From Fallopia convolvulus (Eukaryota; Streptophyta; Magnoliopsida; Caryophyllales; Polygonaceae): a DNA stretch of 64,000 nt. A model generated the notes under the pieces. The model was given only the letters and a program-made list of their open reading frames with translations. It made no database searches and was not told the origin of the DNA. Position numbers and translations under genes: made by a program. The stretch lies in assembly GCA_964016875.1 (NCBI GenBank), contig OZ024734.1, forward strand, positions 54,666,622 to 54,730,621, written 5' to 3'. Of this stretch, positions 10,522-22,800 are shown piece after piece. Each line of letters begins with the position of its first letter. Within the stretch, counting starts at the first letter, position 1.

Positions 10522-12417
10522 TCACCAGTAATCAGAACATGAGCACGAGCCGTGCTTGAAGCAATGAAACCGACTCCGGTCCCTAATGACAATTTCCCTA
10601 TCATAAACTGATGAAACAATCTTCATAGCAGAATGGCAATCTCTGCAGATTCTCAGATTCTTGAATATGTAAAGAGGCATGCCTGGTTTAGTGCTTATTA
10701 GCCCAAAACAAACTGCTAGCTTCTCACTGTGACTAAACAGTGCTTGCTCTTTCTCCTCCATTTCCTCCATGGCGCTCTCTCCATTAAAACCAGAGAAAAC
10801 CTGAGCATTCGTCTCAGGAATGTAGCCAGACAATCTCAATTTCTGAATAACTTCGTCCAATTTTGAGTATATCTCTTGAGCTTGAGGATGTGACTTGTCA
10901 CCTGCACTGAAATGATGAGCTTGCCCTTCAACATGAATGGAGCTCATTCCAGGAACTTTTCGAAAACCCTTTTCTTTTAGAATATTACGAAACTGATTCG
11001 CCTTTTCAACCTTCCCAGATTGGACATACATGTTGGAAAGCAAAACATGGCATTCTGTATTCTCAGGATCCAAATCAACCAAATCTTGTAAAAGCTTTTC
11101 AGCCAAATTGAGTTTCCCATAAAACCTGCAAGAACCCAGAAGAGATCCTAGAATTACTGAATTAGCCCGAATCGGCATCTTTCTGACAAACTCTTCTGCC
11201 TCTTTTAATTTCCCAGCTCTACCAAGAAGATCCACAATACAAGCGTAATGTTCAACTTGAGGCTTGATTCCATACAAAATCTCAAGATTGTTAAAGTAAT
11301 ATAGACCTTGATCAACTAAACCAGAATGGCTACACGCGTTCAACAAACACGTCATAGTAATTATATCCGGTCTAACTTCCTCAACCATACGAGGAAAAAG
11401 CTCCAATGCAACAAGACCGAGCCCGTGCATAGCTAACCCACAAAGCAAAGCATTCCAAGTCACCACATTCCTATGTTTCATGGTCCAAAAGACTTTCAAG
11501 GCAACATTTATTCTACCACATTTTGCATACATGTCTACTAAGGCGGTTCCTACCATAGGATCCATCTCCTCTTCATCCATGACTTTTACCGCGTAAGAAT
11601 GAACCCACCTGCCAATCATTGCGTCACCTGACACAGCACAGGCACTCAAGAGAGAACAAAGAGTCACATAGTTAACCCGAAATCCGAAACTAAATACCAT
11701 TTCACATAGAAGTGAAAATGCTTCTTTTGTAAAGCCATTCTCAATATAACCCTTTATCATGATTGTCCAAGCCACCTCATTTTTCTTCTCAGGCATAGAA
11801 TCAAACAAAGCCCTACCATTTTCTAGGCTTTCCCATCTTACCACTCCATCCAAAATCACACTCCAAGTAATGACACTCTTTTCCTCCATCTCATCAAAAA
11901 CCCTCTTGGCATCACTCATTAACCCACATTTGGAGTACATTCCAATCATTGAATTGCACACTCTGAGAGTAAAAGCTAAGCCCATTTTCACCATAACTCC
12001 GATTCCATGATTGCCAACTCTTGCATCCCCTAACTGAGCAAAAGCTTGAAAGAAACAAACCATGGTGGCATCGTCAGGCTCCACACCGGACCCACGCATT
12101 TTCCTGTAAAGATCAAGAGCCTCGACGGGCATTTTCAGGTGGGTGTAGCATCCTATAAGAGCGGTCCAATCAAAAGCATCTTTGTGTGAGTGAGGAATTT
12201 CGTCGAACAGTTTGTGGGCATAGTGAGGGTGACCACATTTGGAGTACAAATGGAGAAGGGCATTGGAGACGTAAGTTTCCGGGATGAATGAAAGCCCGGT
12301 TGTGATGGCGGCGGCGTGGAGCTTCTCGCCGTCGAAGAGGGATAGGCGGCGGGCGCTGCACCTTATAAGGGAACGGTAGTGGCGAGACAATGTAGCTATG
12401 GTGGTAGAATTGGTCAT
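10522..12417 (-). CDS. Pentatricopeptide repeat protein, PLS class with E and DYW domains
   Basis: Single-exon ORF of 631 residues. P, L and S repeats of 31-36 residues run from about residue 30, for example WTALIGCYTHLKMPVEALDL, then the E/E+ region and PG box (KVPGMSSIHVEG). A complete C-terminal DYW domain follows: HSEKLAVCFG, then CRDCHSAMK, ending CSCSDYW. These HxE and CxxCH residues bind zinc in the cytidine-deaminase-like DYW fold, so it is probably a C-to-U RNA editing factor in plastids or mitochondria. Reading can be extended upstream to 12531, but that has no ATG (only GTG). The ATG at 12417 gives a Ser/Thr/Arg-rich N-terminus suited to organelle targeting. The edited site cannot be read from the sequence. 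Confidence 0.9.
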   Translation of the reverse strand: MTNSTTIATLSRHYRSLIRCSARRLSLFDGEKLHAAAITTGLSFIPETYVSNALLHLYSKCGHPHYAHKLFDEIPHSHKDAFDWTALIGCYTHLKMPVEALDLYRKMRGSGVEPDDATMVCFFQAFAQLGDARVGNHGIGVMVKMGLAFTLRVCNSMIGMYSKCGLMSDAKRVFDEMEEKSVITWSVILDGVVRWESLENGRALFDSMPEKKNEVAWTIMIKGYIENGFTKEAFSLLCEMVFSFGFRVNYVTLCSLLSACAVSGDAMIGRWVHSYAVKVMDEEEMDPMVGTALVDMYAKCGRINVALKVFWTMKHRNVVTWNALLCGLAMHGLGLVALELFPRMVEEVRPDIITMTCLLNACSHSGLVDQGLYYFNNLEILYGIKPQVEHYACIVDLLGRAGKLKEAEEFVRKMPIRANSVILGSLLGSCRFYGKLNLAEKLLQDLVDLDPENTECHVLLSNMYVQSGKVEKANQFRNILKEKGFRKVPGMSSIHVEGQAHHFSAGDKSHPQAQEIYSKLDEVIQKLRLSGYIPETNAQVFSGFNGESAMEEMEEKEQALFSHSEKLAVCFGLISTKPGMPLYIFKNLRICRDCHSAMKIVSSVYDREIVIRDRSRFHCFKHGSCSCSDYW

Positions 12418-12809
12418 GGGAAGAAACTTGCACTCAAGATTTTCAATATCAGGTAATATATGTCCTAATAATTTAATGGGAAATTGCACGAAATGACCCC
12501 ACCTTTGGTGGTAGTTGCGGAAAATAACCACAACTTTTAAAATTGCAGCAAATCGCTCCGATTATGGAGGTGGATTGTGATTAGTACTCTAATCATGATT
12601 AAAAACGATTTTTTTATCATTAACGATCATGTTACATTGTTATACACAACTTCGTACAATATAATATTATGTGACTGTTACCAAAAAAATAAATACATAT
12701 GCTAGTATTGTTACTCACTCTTTTTTTTACTCTTTTTTTTTTGATATTGGGTAGTGGGTACTGTCCGTAAGAGTTAAAACGAAAATCTCAAATATTATAT
12801 TTTCACAAA

Positions 12810-12965
12810 TATGTATATATATATATATTCTTTTATAATAATATAAATAATGCTAAATAATTATAATGTAATCTTTTATATTATATTTTTATTTATTAAT
12901 TTGATATTTATAATATCTATAAATTATCGAATCGTAGTCGTATATGGTACGACGGATACAACTAG
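12810..12965 (+). mobile_element. Helitron-like 3' end, copy A
   Basis: An AT-rich segment ends with the hairpin GTCGTATATGGTACGAC (12937-12953), then 8 bp, then CTAG with T following. Helitrons end in a short hairpin followed by CTRR, inserted between A and T. The terminal 35 bp closely match a second copy in the kinase intron. The 5' TC end was not located, so the left limit is approximate. Confidence 0.5.
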
Positions 12966-13476
12966 TTTAGCATGAAATTTTAATCGTTTGACTAGATGGC
13001 CGAAGACAAACTCACTCTATAAGTGATAGCATTAGCCTCAAATTTGAAAGCTTTAAGTTAATTTTTCTAACAATCCCCAAATGGGGTTATTTTATGATAT
13101 TTCCCTAATTTATTTTTAATTATGTTTTAGAGGACAATACTCTTGATATCAAAAAAAGAGGACAATAGTGTCACGTTAAAAAAGTTTGAAAAGGCAAATA
13201 TTAATTTTCAATTATTTGAAGAAACATACGGGCCCCCACGCACTACTTGTGCACATTCCTCACCTTTCTTTCCCCTTCTCCGCATATAGCGCTTTTGATC
13301 GCTCGCCTGAGATCAATCCTAGTATCCTACCAATCGGATTCCCAATAAGGTCAATTCGTCGTCTCCCCTCCCGATTTCTTTTTCTATAGTCGATCATCCA
13401 TGGAATTGCTCGTTTATTGAATTTTAAATCGTTGAATTTTGAACAGATCAAGAGTTTCGAAGAATTTTAGGGCACG

Positions 13477-16400
13477 ATGACTGAGGCATTCGAGGGGTAC
13501 GAGCGCCAGTACTGTCAAACTTCCGCCAATCTCTCCAAAAAGTGCAGTTCTGCTGCTCTTCTCGATGGAGGTAAACGGGAGAGATTCAATTCAAATAGAT
13601 TTTTGCCCCATTTATGTTGATTTCATGATTGATTGGTATCTTGTAGCTTGACCGTAGATTAATACCTGTAGAATTGTTCCATTTGAATTTTTGTTTCTTC
13701 TCTTTTCATGGAGGGGGTTTAATTAGCTGGATTTCATTGCGAGTAATGTGGTGTTAACAACGATGAGGAGAAGGGTATGGAATGGAGTCTCGAGGAAGTG
13801 CAAAATTGCTCTGGTTTAGAGTCTGAGGGATTTCATTTGGATGTGTGGGAACTTTAATTGATTATGCAGTTTCTAGTGTAGTTATGTCAAGGCTTTTTAA
13901 AATTTTGCTTGCAGTTGGAAGGATTTTACATTGTCAATGGTCTAATATTGTTCATATTTATTGGATCTTTAGGAAACCTGTGTCATTTTCCCTTTTGATT
14001 AAACTTCAGAACACATTGAAGTCTTGCTGTGAGTGTGTGTGTGTGTGTGTGTGTTCAAGGTCCTATTAAGTGGATCTCAGGGTTTTTCTTCTTGAACTCG
14101 CAGATCATCTTAGAGGGCTCTCCGCTCATCTTTAAAACTTGTGTTACACTGTTTCACATAAGGCTATCTTTCTGTGTTAACATGAAGTTAGAAGGTCATC
14201 TTAGCAGGAGGATGAAAGGGGGAGTCTTACCTGAACTTGTCAAGAAAATTTGACTTCTGTTGCTGACCCTTGATTGGTTATTGATGTTTTCTGAAGTTTA
14301 AGATTTTAGGTTTATTAAATCATCAGTAACTGCTACTTTTTTGATATCATCATCACTCATTAGTCATTAGTGTATCAATTTTATATATCTTCATCATGCA
14401 ACTTAATTTCCTCCTTAGTGTTAATATTATTTTGAGGGGTGTGCATTGGTGCCCATCCCCAAAGTGTGAAATTTATGTAGTCGATAGACAGAATTGTCTA
14501 TTGAAGTGGCCACATATGACATCTTCTCCTGTTTATGTGGGTTACAGTTGCGATGGTTGTTGCAATGCTAGTATCCACTTAACAAATTGCTGATGTCACC
14601 TAGGATGCTACCCTCTATGGCTCTATCTCTGCAGGTCAATGTCAGTCATCACATATAAAATTTTTTAAATTGATTTCGATCTGCCTCATTGACCCCAATG
14701 TTGAGTCCAAGGGTGGAAGAGGGCTGTCCCACCTCGAGAGCTCAGTAATCTTGGTCTGAACTGTTTGAAGCATTAAACCCTTTTATGTACTGCTGTAAAC
14801 CTGTCAGGACGTAGTGCAGGGAAATTTCTGAAGCTTTGGGCAAATTCGTCTTAAAGTTTTATTTCTATTTAAGTCCTTAATTAACTTTACTTGAGTTTTT
14901 TTCTCTAGGGTCTTCAAATTAACTAATAAATACAATCATCATTACTGATTTTTTCTTTTTATAATATCTAATTAAATTAGTAAAAATAAGCTGTTGGGAA
15001 ACTTGTGAAAAAAAGATTATCCTATATTTTACAAAAATGGAAACTTGTCATCTCTTTTTGGGTGGAAGCTAATGCTGGGTTAGTTGGCATTATGTCAGAT
15101 TGAACTTTCTGGAATACTATACATGTATTGGTGAAATTTACCAGGATGTACTTACAATCTGGTAATCCATGAAGATACCAACTTAGTTTTGGATTTTATG
15201 TAAGGAATAAGGTAAAATTGTAAAGGATTACCTACTTATGATACATAAATAAGCATAGTCCTTATTTATGATTCAGTCTCTTATTGAGTAATAGTTAAAA
15301 AACAAGACCCTTTTTGCAGCAAAATATCACTTAGAACTTCAATGAGCTAATCTTGAAGGCAGGAAATTATTTAATTTCTAGAACTGAACTCAACCTCAAA
15401 GATTTGATTCAAGGGCATACCTTACACGAGAACCTTATTCGAAGGGTTTTTTAAGAGTACTTGAAAAATTGCAAACTTGGTTTTCTAACATACGAAATGG
15501 TAGTCTAATAGGAGTCCCTTTCGCTATATATATGATAATTGTATTATTGTTATACGCTTTTATTACCTTCTTGATCTTCATTTCTGCACTTACCAGTGAT
15601 ATTGGCCTGATGATATAGCCATATAGGTGGATATGGTTTCTCGAGCACAAGTAATAGTATAGAATAAGGTGTAAGCCTTGCCATTGAATGAAAAAAATGA
15701 TGCCTTGATGTGCCTAATTGTTAGGTGTGTGTGATTAATTTAGATGACATATTTCATTTGAATTATATATTTTATAAAGAAATTATTGTGCCTCTCTTTC
15801 GAACTCCGTAATATGATAGTACAAATCTACGAAGTTATCTTAAACATAGCATAATACTTAGCATATTTAGTTTTTATTTAGAGGATATGTTTGATTTAAT
15901 ATCAGATTAGTAGCATATAGCCGTATACATATAAATTTTCCATTGTAAAACTAGAACTTTAGTTCCAAAGTTGAATTTAATTCACTAATTGCAATGCTTT
16001 TGAACAACTTCGATCTTCTAACCCAATGTTTGTCATAATTATTGATGGTGAAACATCCTTGTTGGTAGAGAGAGACCCACACAATCAGCATAGCCAATTG
16101 AAACTTTAAATCTGCTTGATTTTCAACCCTGTGAGAAATAAATCACATAAGACAGATATATTCCCATTAGAGGGAATGAAAAATGATACAAAATTGATTG
16201 TATGCTTTGTTGCAATTACACTACCAGACAAGATAGCTGAAAACAACCTCCCGACTTTATATGTTATTGGCAGTGGAGGAGAGAAGGCTATGAGAAAATA
16301 GCTTAGGATATTTTAGATATAAGTGTTCCTCCATACTTCAATGTTTGGTTTCAATTGTTTTTTCAGGGCTGATATTTGTCATGACATGAGTTTAGATATG

Positions 16401-17890
16401 TTATTTACCAGAAGCTTCTTTTCTGCAGAAAAAAAGAAGCAAAAGATCTTCGAAATTAGAGCTGGTATTGAAGAAGCAGAAAATCTGGTGCAATTCTGGA
16501 CATTTAGCAGTTGTCTGTTTTTTCCTATATTTTCTTTTGTGATGTTTTACCCTAACCAAATGCTGTCAATTCACACAGATCCGAAAAATGGACGTTGAAG
16601 CAAGAAGTTTGCAACCCAATGTTAAGGGGATGCTTCTTGCCAAACTACGAGAGTATAAATCTGATTTGAACAACTTGAAAAATGAAGTAAAAAAGCTCTC
16701 GTCAGGGAACTCCAATCAGGCCAGTCGAGATGAATTGTTAGAGTCAGGAATGGCAGACACAATGGCGGTATGCTACCCTAATCTTTCTTCTGAGTTATAT
16801 TTAGCTCTGACTCTCTGAGAGATTGTTTAGTTGGATATAATTGATGTTATGTAGTTTAGCAGACCCTGGTTGATTCTTGATGCTTACTTGTAAAATGAGT
16901 TGATACGTGTGCAAAGAATGTGTTACACCAAATTGCTAACAGAAGCGTCTTATTCCTCGGGTTGCAAATATCACTAGTATAAAAGTCAAAATATTCACCT
17001 TGCTGTTGATGCATTTTTACTGGAGAGACTTTGTAATTAATACATGAATTCGTTTGACAATTAATTGAATATTGATACGCTGCTGCTATGCAGTTATAGC
17101 TTTGTTCAGCTAGCTTTTTTTCATATATGTGCTTCTAGCAATCAGTGATTTCTTTATGATATTATATAGCTCTGTGATCTATTTTCACTGTTTCCATAAC
17201 ATTTCTTAGTTAACAATTTTTTAAGGTAATGTTGCCATGGCAAAATATTTTTATGGTTTTTTTGGTCTAAGCCATATTCATTTTTTATTAGCATTTTGTT
17301 ACAGAATTCTGTACTCAACAAACTAAACTATTTGATTTCGTAGGTTTCTTCTGAGCAACGAGCAAGATTGATGGTGTCAACAGGGAGACTGAACCAAACT
17401 ACTGATAGAGTCAGGGACAGCAGAAGAACCATGCTCGAGACAGAAGAGCTTGGGGTTTCAATTCTTCAAGATTTGCATGGACAGCGACAGGCTCTTTTAG
17501 GAGCCCATAACACGGTAATGTTCTCAAGCTCTCTTTTTTTGTTTCATTGAATCTTTTTCACATTTCTAGGATTGTGAAAATGTCTTTGGCAAATAATCTA
17601 CTTGTGTCTGCTGCATCTGACGCTTGTTTTTTTACTCCGCAAAGAATTTGCTTGAATTTAACAATTTCTTTATGCTACATGGTGGATGAGATGAATGAGG
17701 ATTCAAATATAAAAATCTATGATATTTTGTCATTTTACAGCTTCATGGAGTTGATGACAACATTGGCCGGAGTAAGAAGATAATGAACAACATGTCTAGG
17801 CGTATGAGCAGGAACAAATACACCATCGGTGCCATTGTCGTCGTTCTTCTGATTGCTATTGGTCTCATCTTGTATTTCAAGCTTAAGTAA
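13477..17890 (+). CDS. VTI1: Vesicle-transport v-SNARE of the VTI1 family (Qb-SNARE)
   Basis: Five exons: 13477-13570, 16429-16487, 16579-16767, 17344-17514 and 17741-17890, joining to 220 residues (Arabidopsis VTI11 is 221). The N-terminal Habc-type region begins MTEAFEGYERQYC. The Qb SNARE helix spans about 123-190 (DSRRTMLETEELGVSILQDL onward). One C-terminal TM anchor follows (TIGAIVVVLLIAIGLILYF). VTI1 proteins pair with syntaxins and SYP5/6 proteins at the TGN, prevacuole and vacuole to fuse vesicles. Intron 1 is long (2.86 kb) with a TG microsatellite. A 5' UTR intron is possible (GT at about 13350, AG at 13446), but no transcript shows it. VTI11, VTI12 and VTI13 orthology is not separable by eye, though gene order favours VTI13. 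Confidence 0.93.
14029..14054. repeat. (TG)n microsatellite in VTI1 intron 1
   Basis: About 12 GT dinucleotides follow GTGAGTGTG. It is intronic and probably polymorphic. Confidence 0.9.
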
Positions 17891-18688
17891 GCTCAGCCAA
17901 TTGTGCAGTTCATTTACAACTTTTATGTCAACAAGAGATGAAACACTTGTTTGTTCATCTCTTTGATTTCCCCTTTGTTTGCTATTATTTGTTTGTGTGC
18001 TGTATTTGTTGTAGTGCTTTTGCAAGCTCGGCAGTTTGGTTTATTGGTCTGTTCCCCAACATGCTTGTTCCATTTGAGTGAAATTTTTTAAGTGTTAATT
18101 AAGTCTTTTTAATGTTCTTGCTTCTTCTTCATTTTTTTAAAAAATTAAATAGTTGTTTTCTTCACAAAATTTATAAATACATAGCACTTTAAACTCGAAT
18201 TCTGGAACCCATAATTTAAGTGCTAATTAGTCTCTGTAATTTCAACCTCATAATGACTTAAAATTTAAATTGCAAGGTAATTTAAATTGAACTACAAGTC
18301 TATAACTGAGCGAGTCCAGCCCAAAAACTTGACTGTCGAACCCCCACACACATTCAAACGCAAGTGCTGCATTAATTGAAGGCCTGAAGCCATTCAGATC
18401 TCCATTTTTATTGATTGCGTCTTGTAAAAAAACAAAGAATAACTTAGATTTTTTTTATATAGTTAAAATTTTTAAACTTTATTTTATAGAATTTATCATT
18501 TTCTATTTAAGAAAAGGACAGAGTTTAAATTTTATTTTAAAAAAAACAAATGACCCCTTATTTTTAAAGATAAAAAAAAAAACAAATCTCCCTTACATGT
18601 ATAAATAAAAGCCAATTAAACGAGTTTATACAAGCTAACAAATCGAGTTTATTTTATAAGCTTAAATTCCTTTATCATTTACAACCAA
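17891..18688. other. 3' UTR and intergenic DNA after VTI1
   Basis: The first roughly 200 bp are probably the VTI1 3' UTR. The rest is AT-rich with homopolymer A/T runs (18410-18610). No gene or complete TE was recognised. Confidence 0.5.
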
Positions 18689-18806
18689 GGGTTTGTTCTT
18701 TGGGTGGGGTGTCATTATAAAGACATTTTCAATTATAGAGACAAATGTTATACATTAAAATGTGAAAAAAGACCATAGTGACACATTGACACCAAAGAAC
18801 AAACCC
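18689..18806. mobile_element. Short MITE (118 bp)
   Basis: Terminal inverted repeats GGGTTTGTTCTTTGG and CCAAAGAACAAACCC are perfect over 15 bp. The flanks (ACCAA, TCAT) show no clean target duplication, so the superfamily is open. Confidence 0.7.
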
Positions 18807-19850
18807 TCATACTTGATCTCTGTTAAACTTAATCTGTAATTAAAACTTGTACAAGCAAACCTTTAGTTCTTTTCCAATCTATTTTCTCAAGGAATTGAAC
18901 CGAAACCAAGACTGACAATCAAACTCATGTGTTAATGCAAAACAAAAGAAGGCCTTTTTTATATTCTCTCTTTACAATCAGTACAAACACAAATCCATAC
19001 AAACATGCATTCACCTCAAGTGTTGCTCCCTCACCAAGATTTGTAAACATAATTAACTTCAACAAATAACGTTAAAAGCATCTGCTGTATTTATCTATAT
19101 CATACTTTGCACTTCAAGATGACATTGGCAATCCTAGTTTTATGCAAAAGTAGGATTGTGCAAAGGAAAGCAGCAGACCTCCAAAATATGAAAATTGTTC
19201 CATTAGCACAAAGATGACACAAGGTCATATTACACTTGGAATGCAACTAGTCACTCCCATTAAAACAAGGCCTTATGCCAGTTGATAGCTTCTAACCTTG
19301 GTGCGTCCCAATACTCCACAATCTTCCACATTGTCCATGATGATTCCTCATCCTAAGAAATGAGTGAAGATAAGCTGTGAGATTCAATGGAAGATAGATG
19401 GTTCCATGGTGGAAGTCAATTTGTGAGGAAACGAATATACAAAGGGAAGTTTAATTGAAGAACTTGGTAGTTAAAATAGTAGTTCACAAAGTTTTAGTTA
19501 AACTAATCTTTGTTTGTATAAACAAATTACAAAAACTAGTTTATACCCATGTAGTTGAAAATCTATCATGTGAAAAATTAAGGGTAAGTTTGACTTCTCA
19601 TTACTGAAAAAAAAACTAGAAACTAGCTCATAAGCTCCAAAATGAATCTTATAATTTCAACTACTTCAAAACTAGAAACAACTGAAATTAACATTACAAA
19701 CACACCTAAATCTGCATTAATGCCGAGTTGTCAAAAGTAATTATGAAATAAATGTAACATATTTTTATGTTCAAAAATACACTTCTATAAGAGATTTTGA
19801 CCTTACCAGATAATGTCAATAAACAGCTATCTGTAAGTGATAGACAACTT
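18807..19850. other. Intergenic DNA, including probable kinase 3' UTR
   Basis: No coding region was found. The part next to 19851 should hold the 3' UTR of the minus-strand kinase gene. The remainder is AT-rich single-copy-looking DNA. Confidence 0.45.
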
Positions 19851-22800
19851 TTAGTGATCAGGCAAGAACCCTTGCTCAATATGACCCTTGGATTTGGCAT
19901 CTTCAAACTCCGCTTCCTGAAAGTCCAATGTTTCATCTGCATGAAGCACACTTGATGGGTCTAACCTAAGACTTGTCGTACGGCCAGCTGTACTTTCAGG
20001 TTTCCTCTGGTTTAATGCAAAGCCACTCAAGAAAATGCTCCCTGGAGAAACTCCATTAGATTTCTCTTCTGTTGGATGCACATTGGTTTGATTTCTTTGT
20101 ACATTTTTCCTGTTCATCTGAGCTTCCTGCATGAAACACACATAAAAAAAGACTCTCTGATGAATGTTAATTCTTATATATGTTGTTGTAAGAGATATAT
20201 TAATGAGAGAGGAGACTGACATCAGGTACTCGTCCCAGCATGCTAAAGCTACTAGGATCTCCTAAAGCTTTGCCTCGTCTGGGCACTCTAGTTGAGGCAG
20301 AGGAGTCTTGGTGGGCCATATTGATTCTCTTCCTGAAATTACATGGACAGTTAATAAGCATTTTCGTCAATATACAAGCGATAATCAAAGTTCAGGTAAA
20401 AACTTGCACGCTAAATGGCAGAGCGAGCGAAAAATGTTGTTGGGAAATACTCCGGATTTGGATTGTGTTTCTATATCTTAAATCTTAGAGAATAAGATTT
20501 GAGATGTGTTACCTTCGCGCTTCCTCCCGATTTTTTGCATCGATCTCCTTATTCGGTGGGTATTTAGGCAAGTTTGATGGCTCACATGCATATGGCTCCG
20601 TTGTAAAGTACTAAAAAATATTGATGCAAGAAAAAAAATTCAAATCACAGCTAAAAAGTGAAGAAAATGAATGAACCAGTATCGCATCACAAGTTTGTGA
20701 GAGTAATATTAGAATTTCTAAAACCAAATAATCCAGAAATTTGCATATTGGCAAAGCCACAAACATCATTTATTATACCTCAGACACAAGTAAAGAGGCA
20801 GCGGTGCCACGGTTCTGTGGTGTAATGGACAACAAAGTGTTTATAAGATTCTTTGATGTCTCTGGGAAATCTTTGAACCTCTCATCAAGAGAGCTTTCGT
20901 ATGGAGCTTGTGGTTTGAACATAGTAGCACGGGGTAACTTTGACTTAATCCAAAAGTCAGCGGGCGGTGAGCCACAAAGCTTAAATATTTTGTGTAGTTG
21001 CTCCACCTGTGGACATCATATGATCCATCGAATTTCAAGAAAACATGAGACATGTGACATGGAAGAGCACAAGAGCTCTTCAATGAAAATTAGGCATTAT
21101 AAAACATCAAAACACATGTAAGGTCAAATGAGATCTAATATATGTATATGAAGCTAAATCCACCTCAGGTTTATGTGCAATTTACCAGAGGTGGTATAAC
21201 ATCAAAATATGAAGTGGTATAACATCAAAATATTTATTTATAAATTGGGACAAAAAGAAGTAGTGGTAAGACAGAAAAAGTATATGTGTAATTTACCTCT
21301 GTTTTCCCTTTGAGAATAGGCTTCCCTACAAGAACTTCTGCAAATACACAACCCACACTCCATAGGTCTACATATGGCCCATAGTTTGTAGAACCTAATA
21401 GAAGTTCAGGAGGACGATACCACAAGGTTACAACTCGGCTTGTAAGTGGTTGCCTGTACCTTGTGCTTGTAAAATTGGCCAAACCAAAGTCAGCAATTTT
21501 CAATATGCCTTCGTCGTTGATCAAAATATTGGATGTTTTGATGTCTCGATGCATAACACCTTGACGGTGGCAATAGTCAAGGCCGTGAAGCAGTTGCTGC
21601 ATGAAGCACTTGATCTACACACAAAATTGACAGTTTTTTTTAATCTTGATGAGGTTAAGCATAAATAATCATTTCCCATATTTCAAATGAATAAGATTAT
21701 ACCAAAAAAAAAGGAAAGAAGGCTGAATATTGAGAAAGTTAACCTGAGGCTCCGTAAAATTGATCTCTGGGCAAGAGATTAGTCCAGCAAGGTCATGCTC
21801 CATGTAGTCAAAAACAAGATATATGCTACAAGATAATCTTGAGGTAATTATACCATTTAACTTCACAATATTTTGGTGGTCAAGCCTGCGAAGAATTGTA
21901 ATCTCTCTAGCCATAAACCGCACACTTTCTGGTTGAAAATTGTCAAATCGGACCTTCTTCAAAGCAACAAGCTTCCCTGTTGCATTTTCACGTGCTTTGA
22001 ACACACTACTGTATGTGCCTTGCCCAATCTTCATACATGGTAAGAATTAAACACCATCTTATTAGAAACATCAAAAGCTGCACGATAAAGTTCATCACAA
22101 ACTTTTGAGAGATAAACACTCAAGTTTCAATGAAAACAAACTTTCACATAATATTACTAGATATCATTCAAAGCATACCAAAATCTATATCTATATATCG
22201 ATTTCTATAAAAGTTTTCTTAAATCAAATTATGATAATAAAATAAAAAAATTATAAGATGACAAAAATTAAATTATCTATGTCTTTTTATCCATTTATAA
22301 TGTAAAATATTTTTTAAAAATGAAATTATGGTTAAAAAAATATGTTTATAACTATATACTAAAGTTATAACTTTTTGAGCCACCACATTGACCTTGACCT
22401 AAATTTCTTTTTATAATTTTTAAAGTTTATTTATATTACTTTATATTTTCAAATAATTTTTCTCTTTGTTTATTTATAAAAAATGTAAAATTTCGAAATT
22501 TATTTGATTCTAAAAATAAAAAAACTATTGTATGTGAGTACAATTTTTTTATCTTTATGTATCATATTAAAATAGAAATGCTCATACTTAATCGAGTCGT
22601 AGTCGTGCATGGCACGACGGGTATAACTAGTGAAATAAATAAAGAGCAATAAAGCTGAAATTGATTGATTCGTATTCTTTCTAGAGAAACTTCAAGTTCA
22701 AAAACCACACCAATATAAAGATTCAAACTAATGGATGCATTTTAGTCCTCGTATAAAAATCATGCACGTCTGTGACCCAATTGCTCCTAGCAGTGTCATC

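Noticed and set aside
12418..12531. Extended N-terminus for the DYW protein
   Set aside because: The extra frame begins with GTG and reads through AT-rich DNA; the first ATG is 12417.
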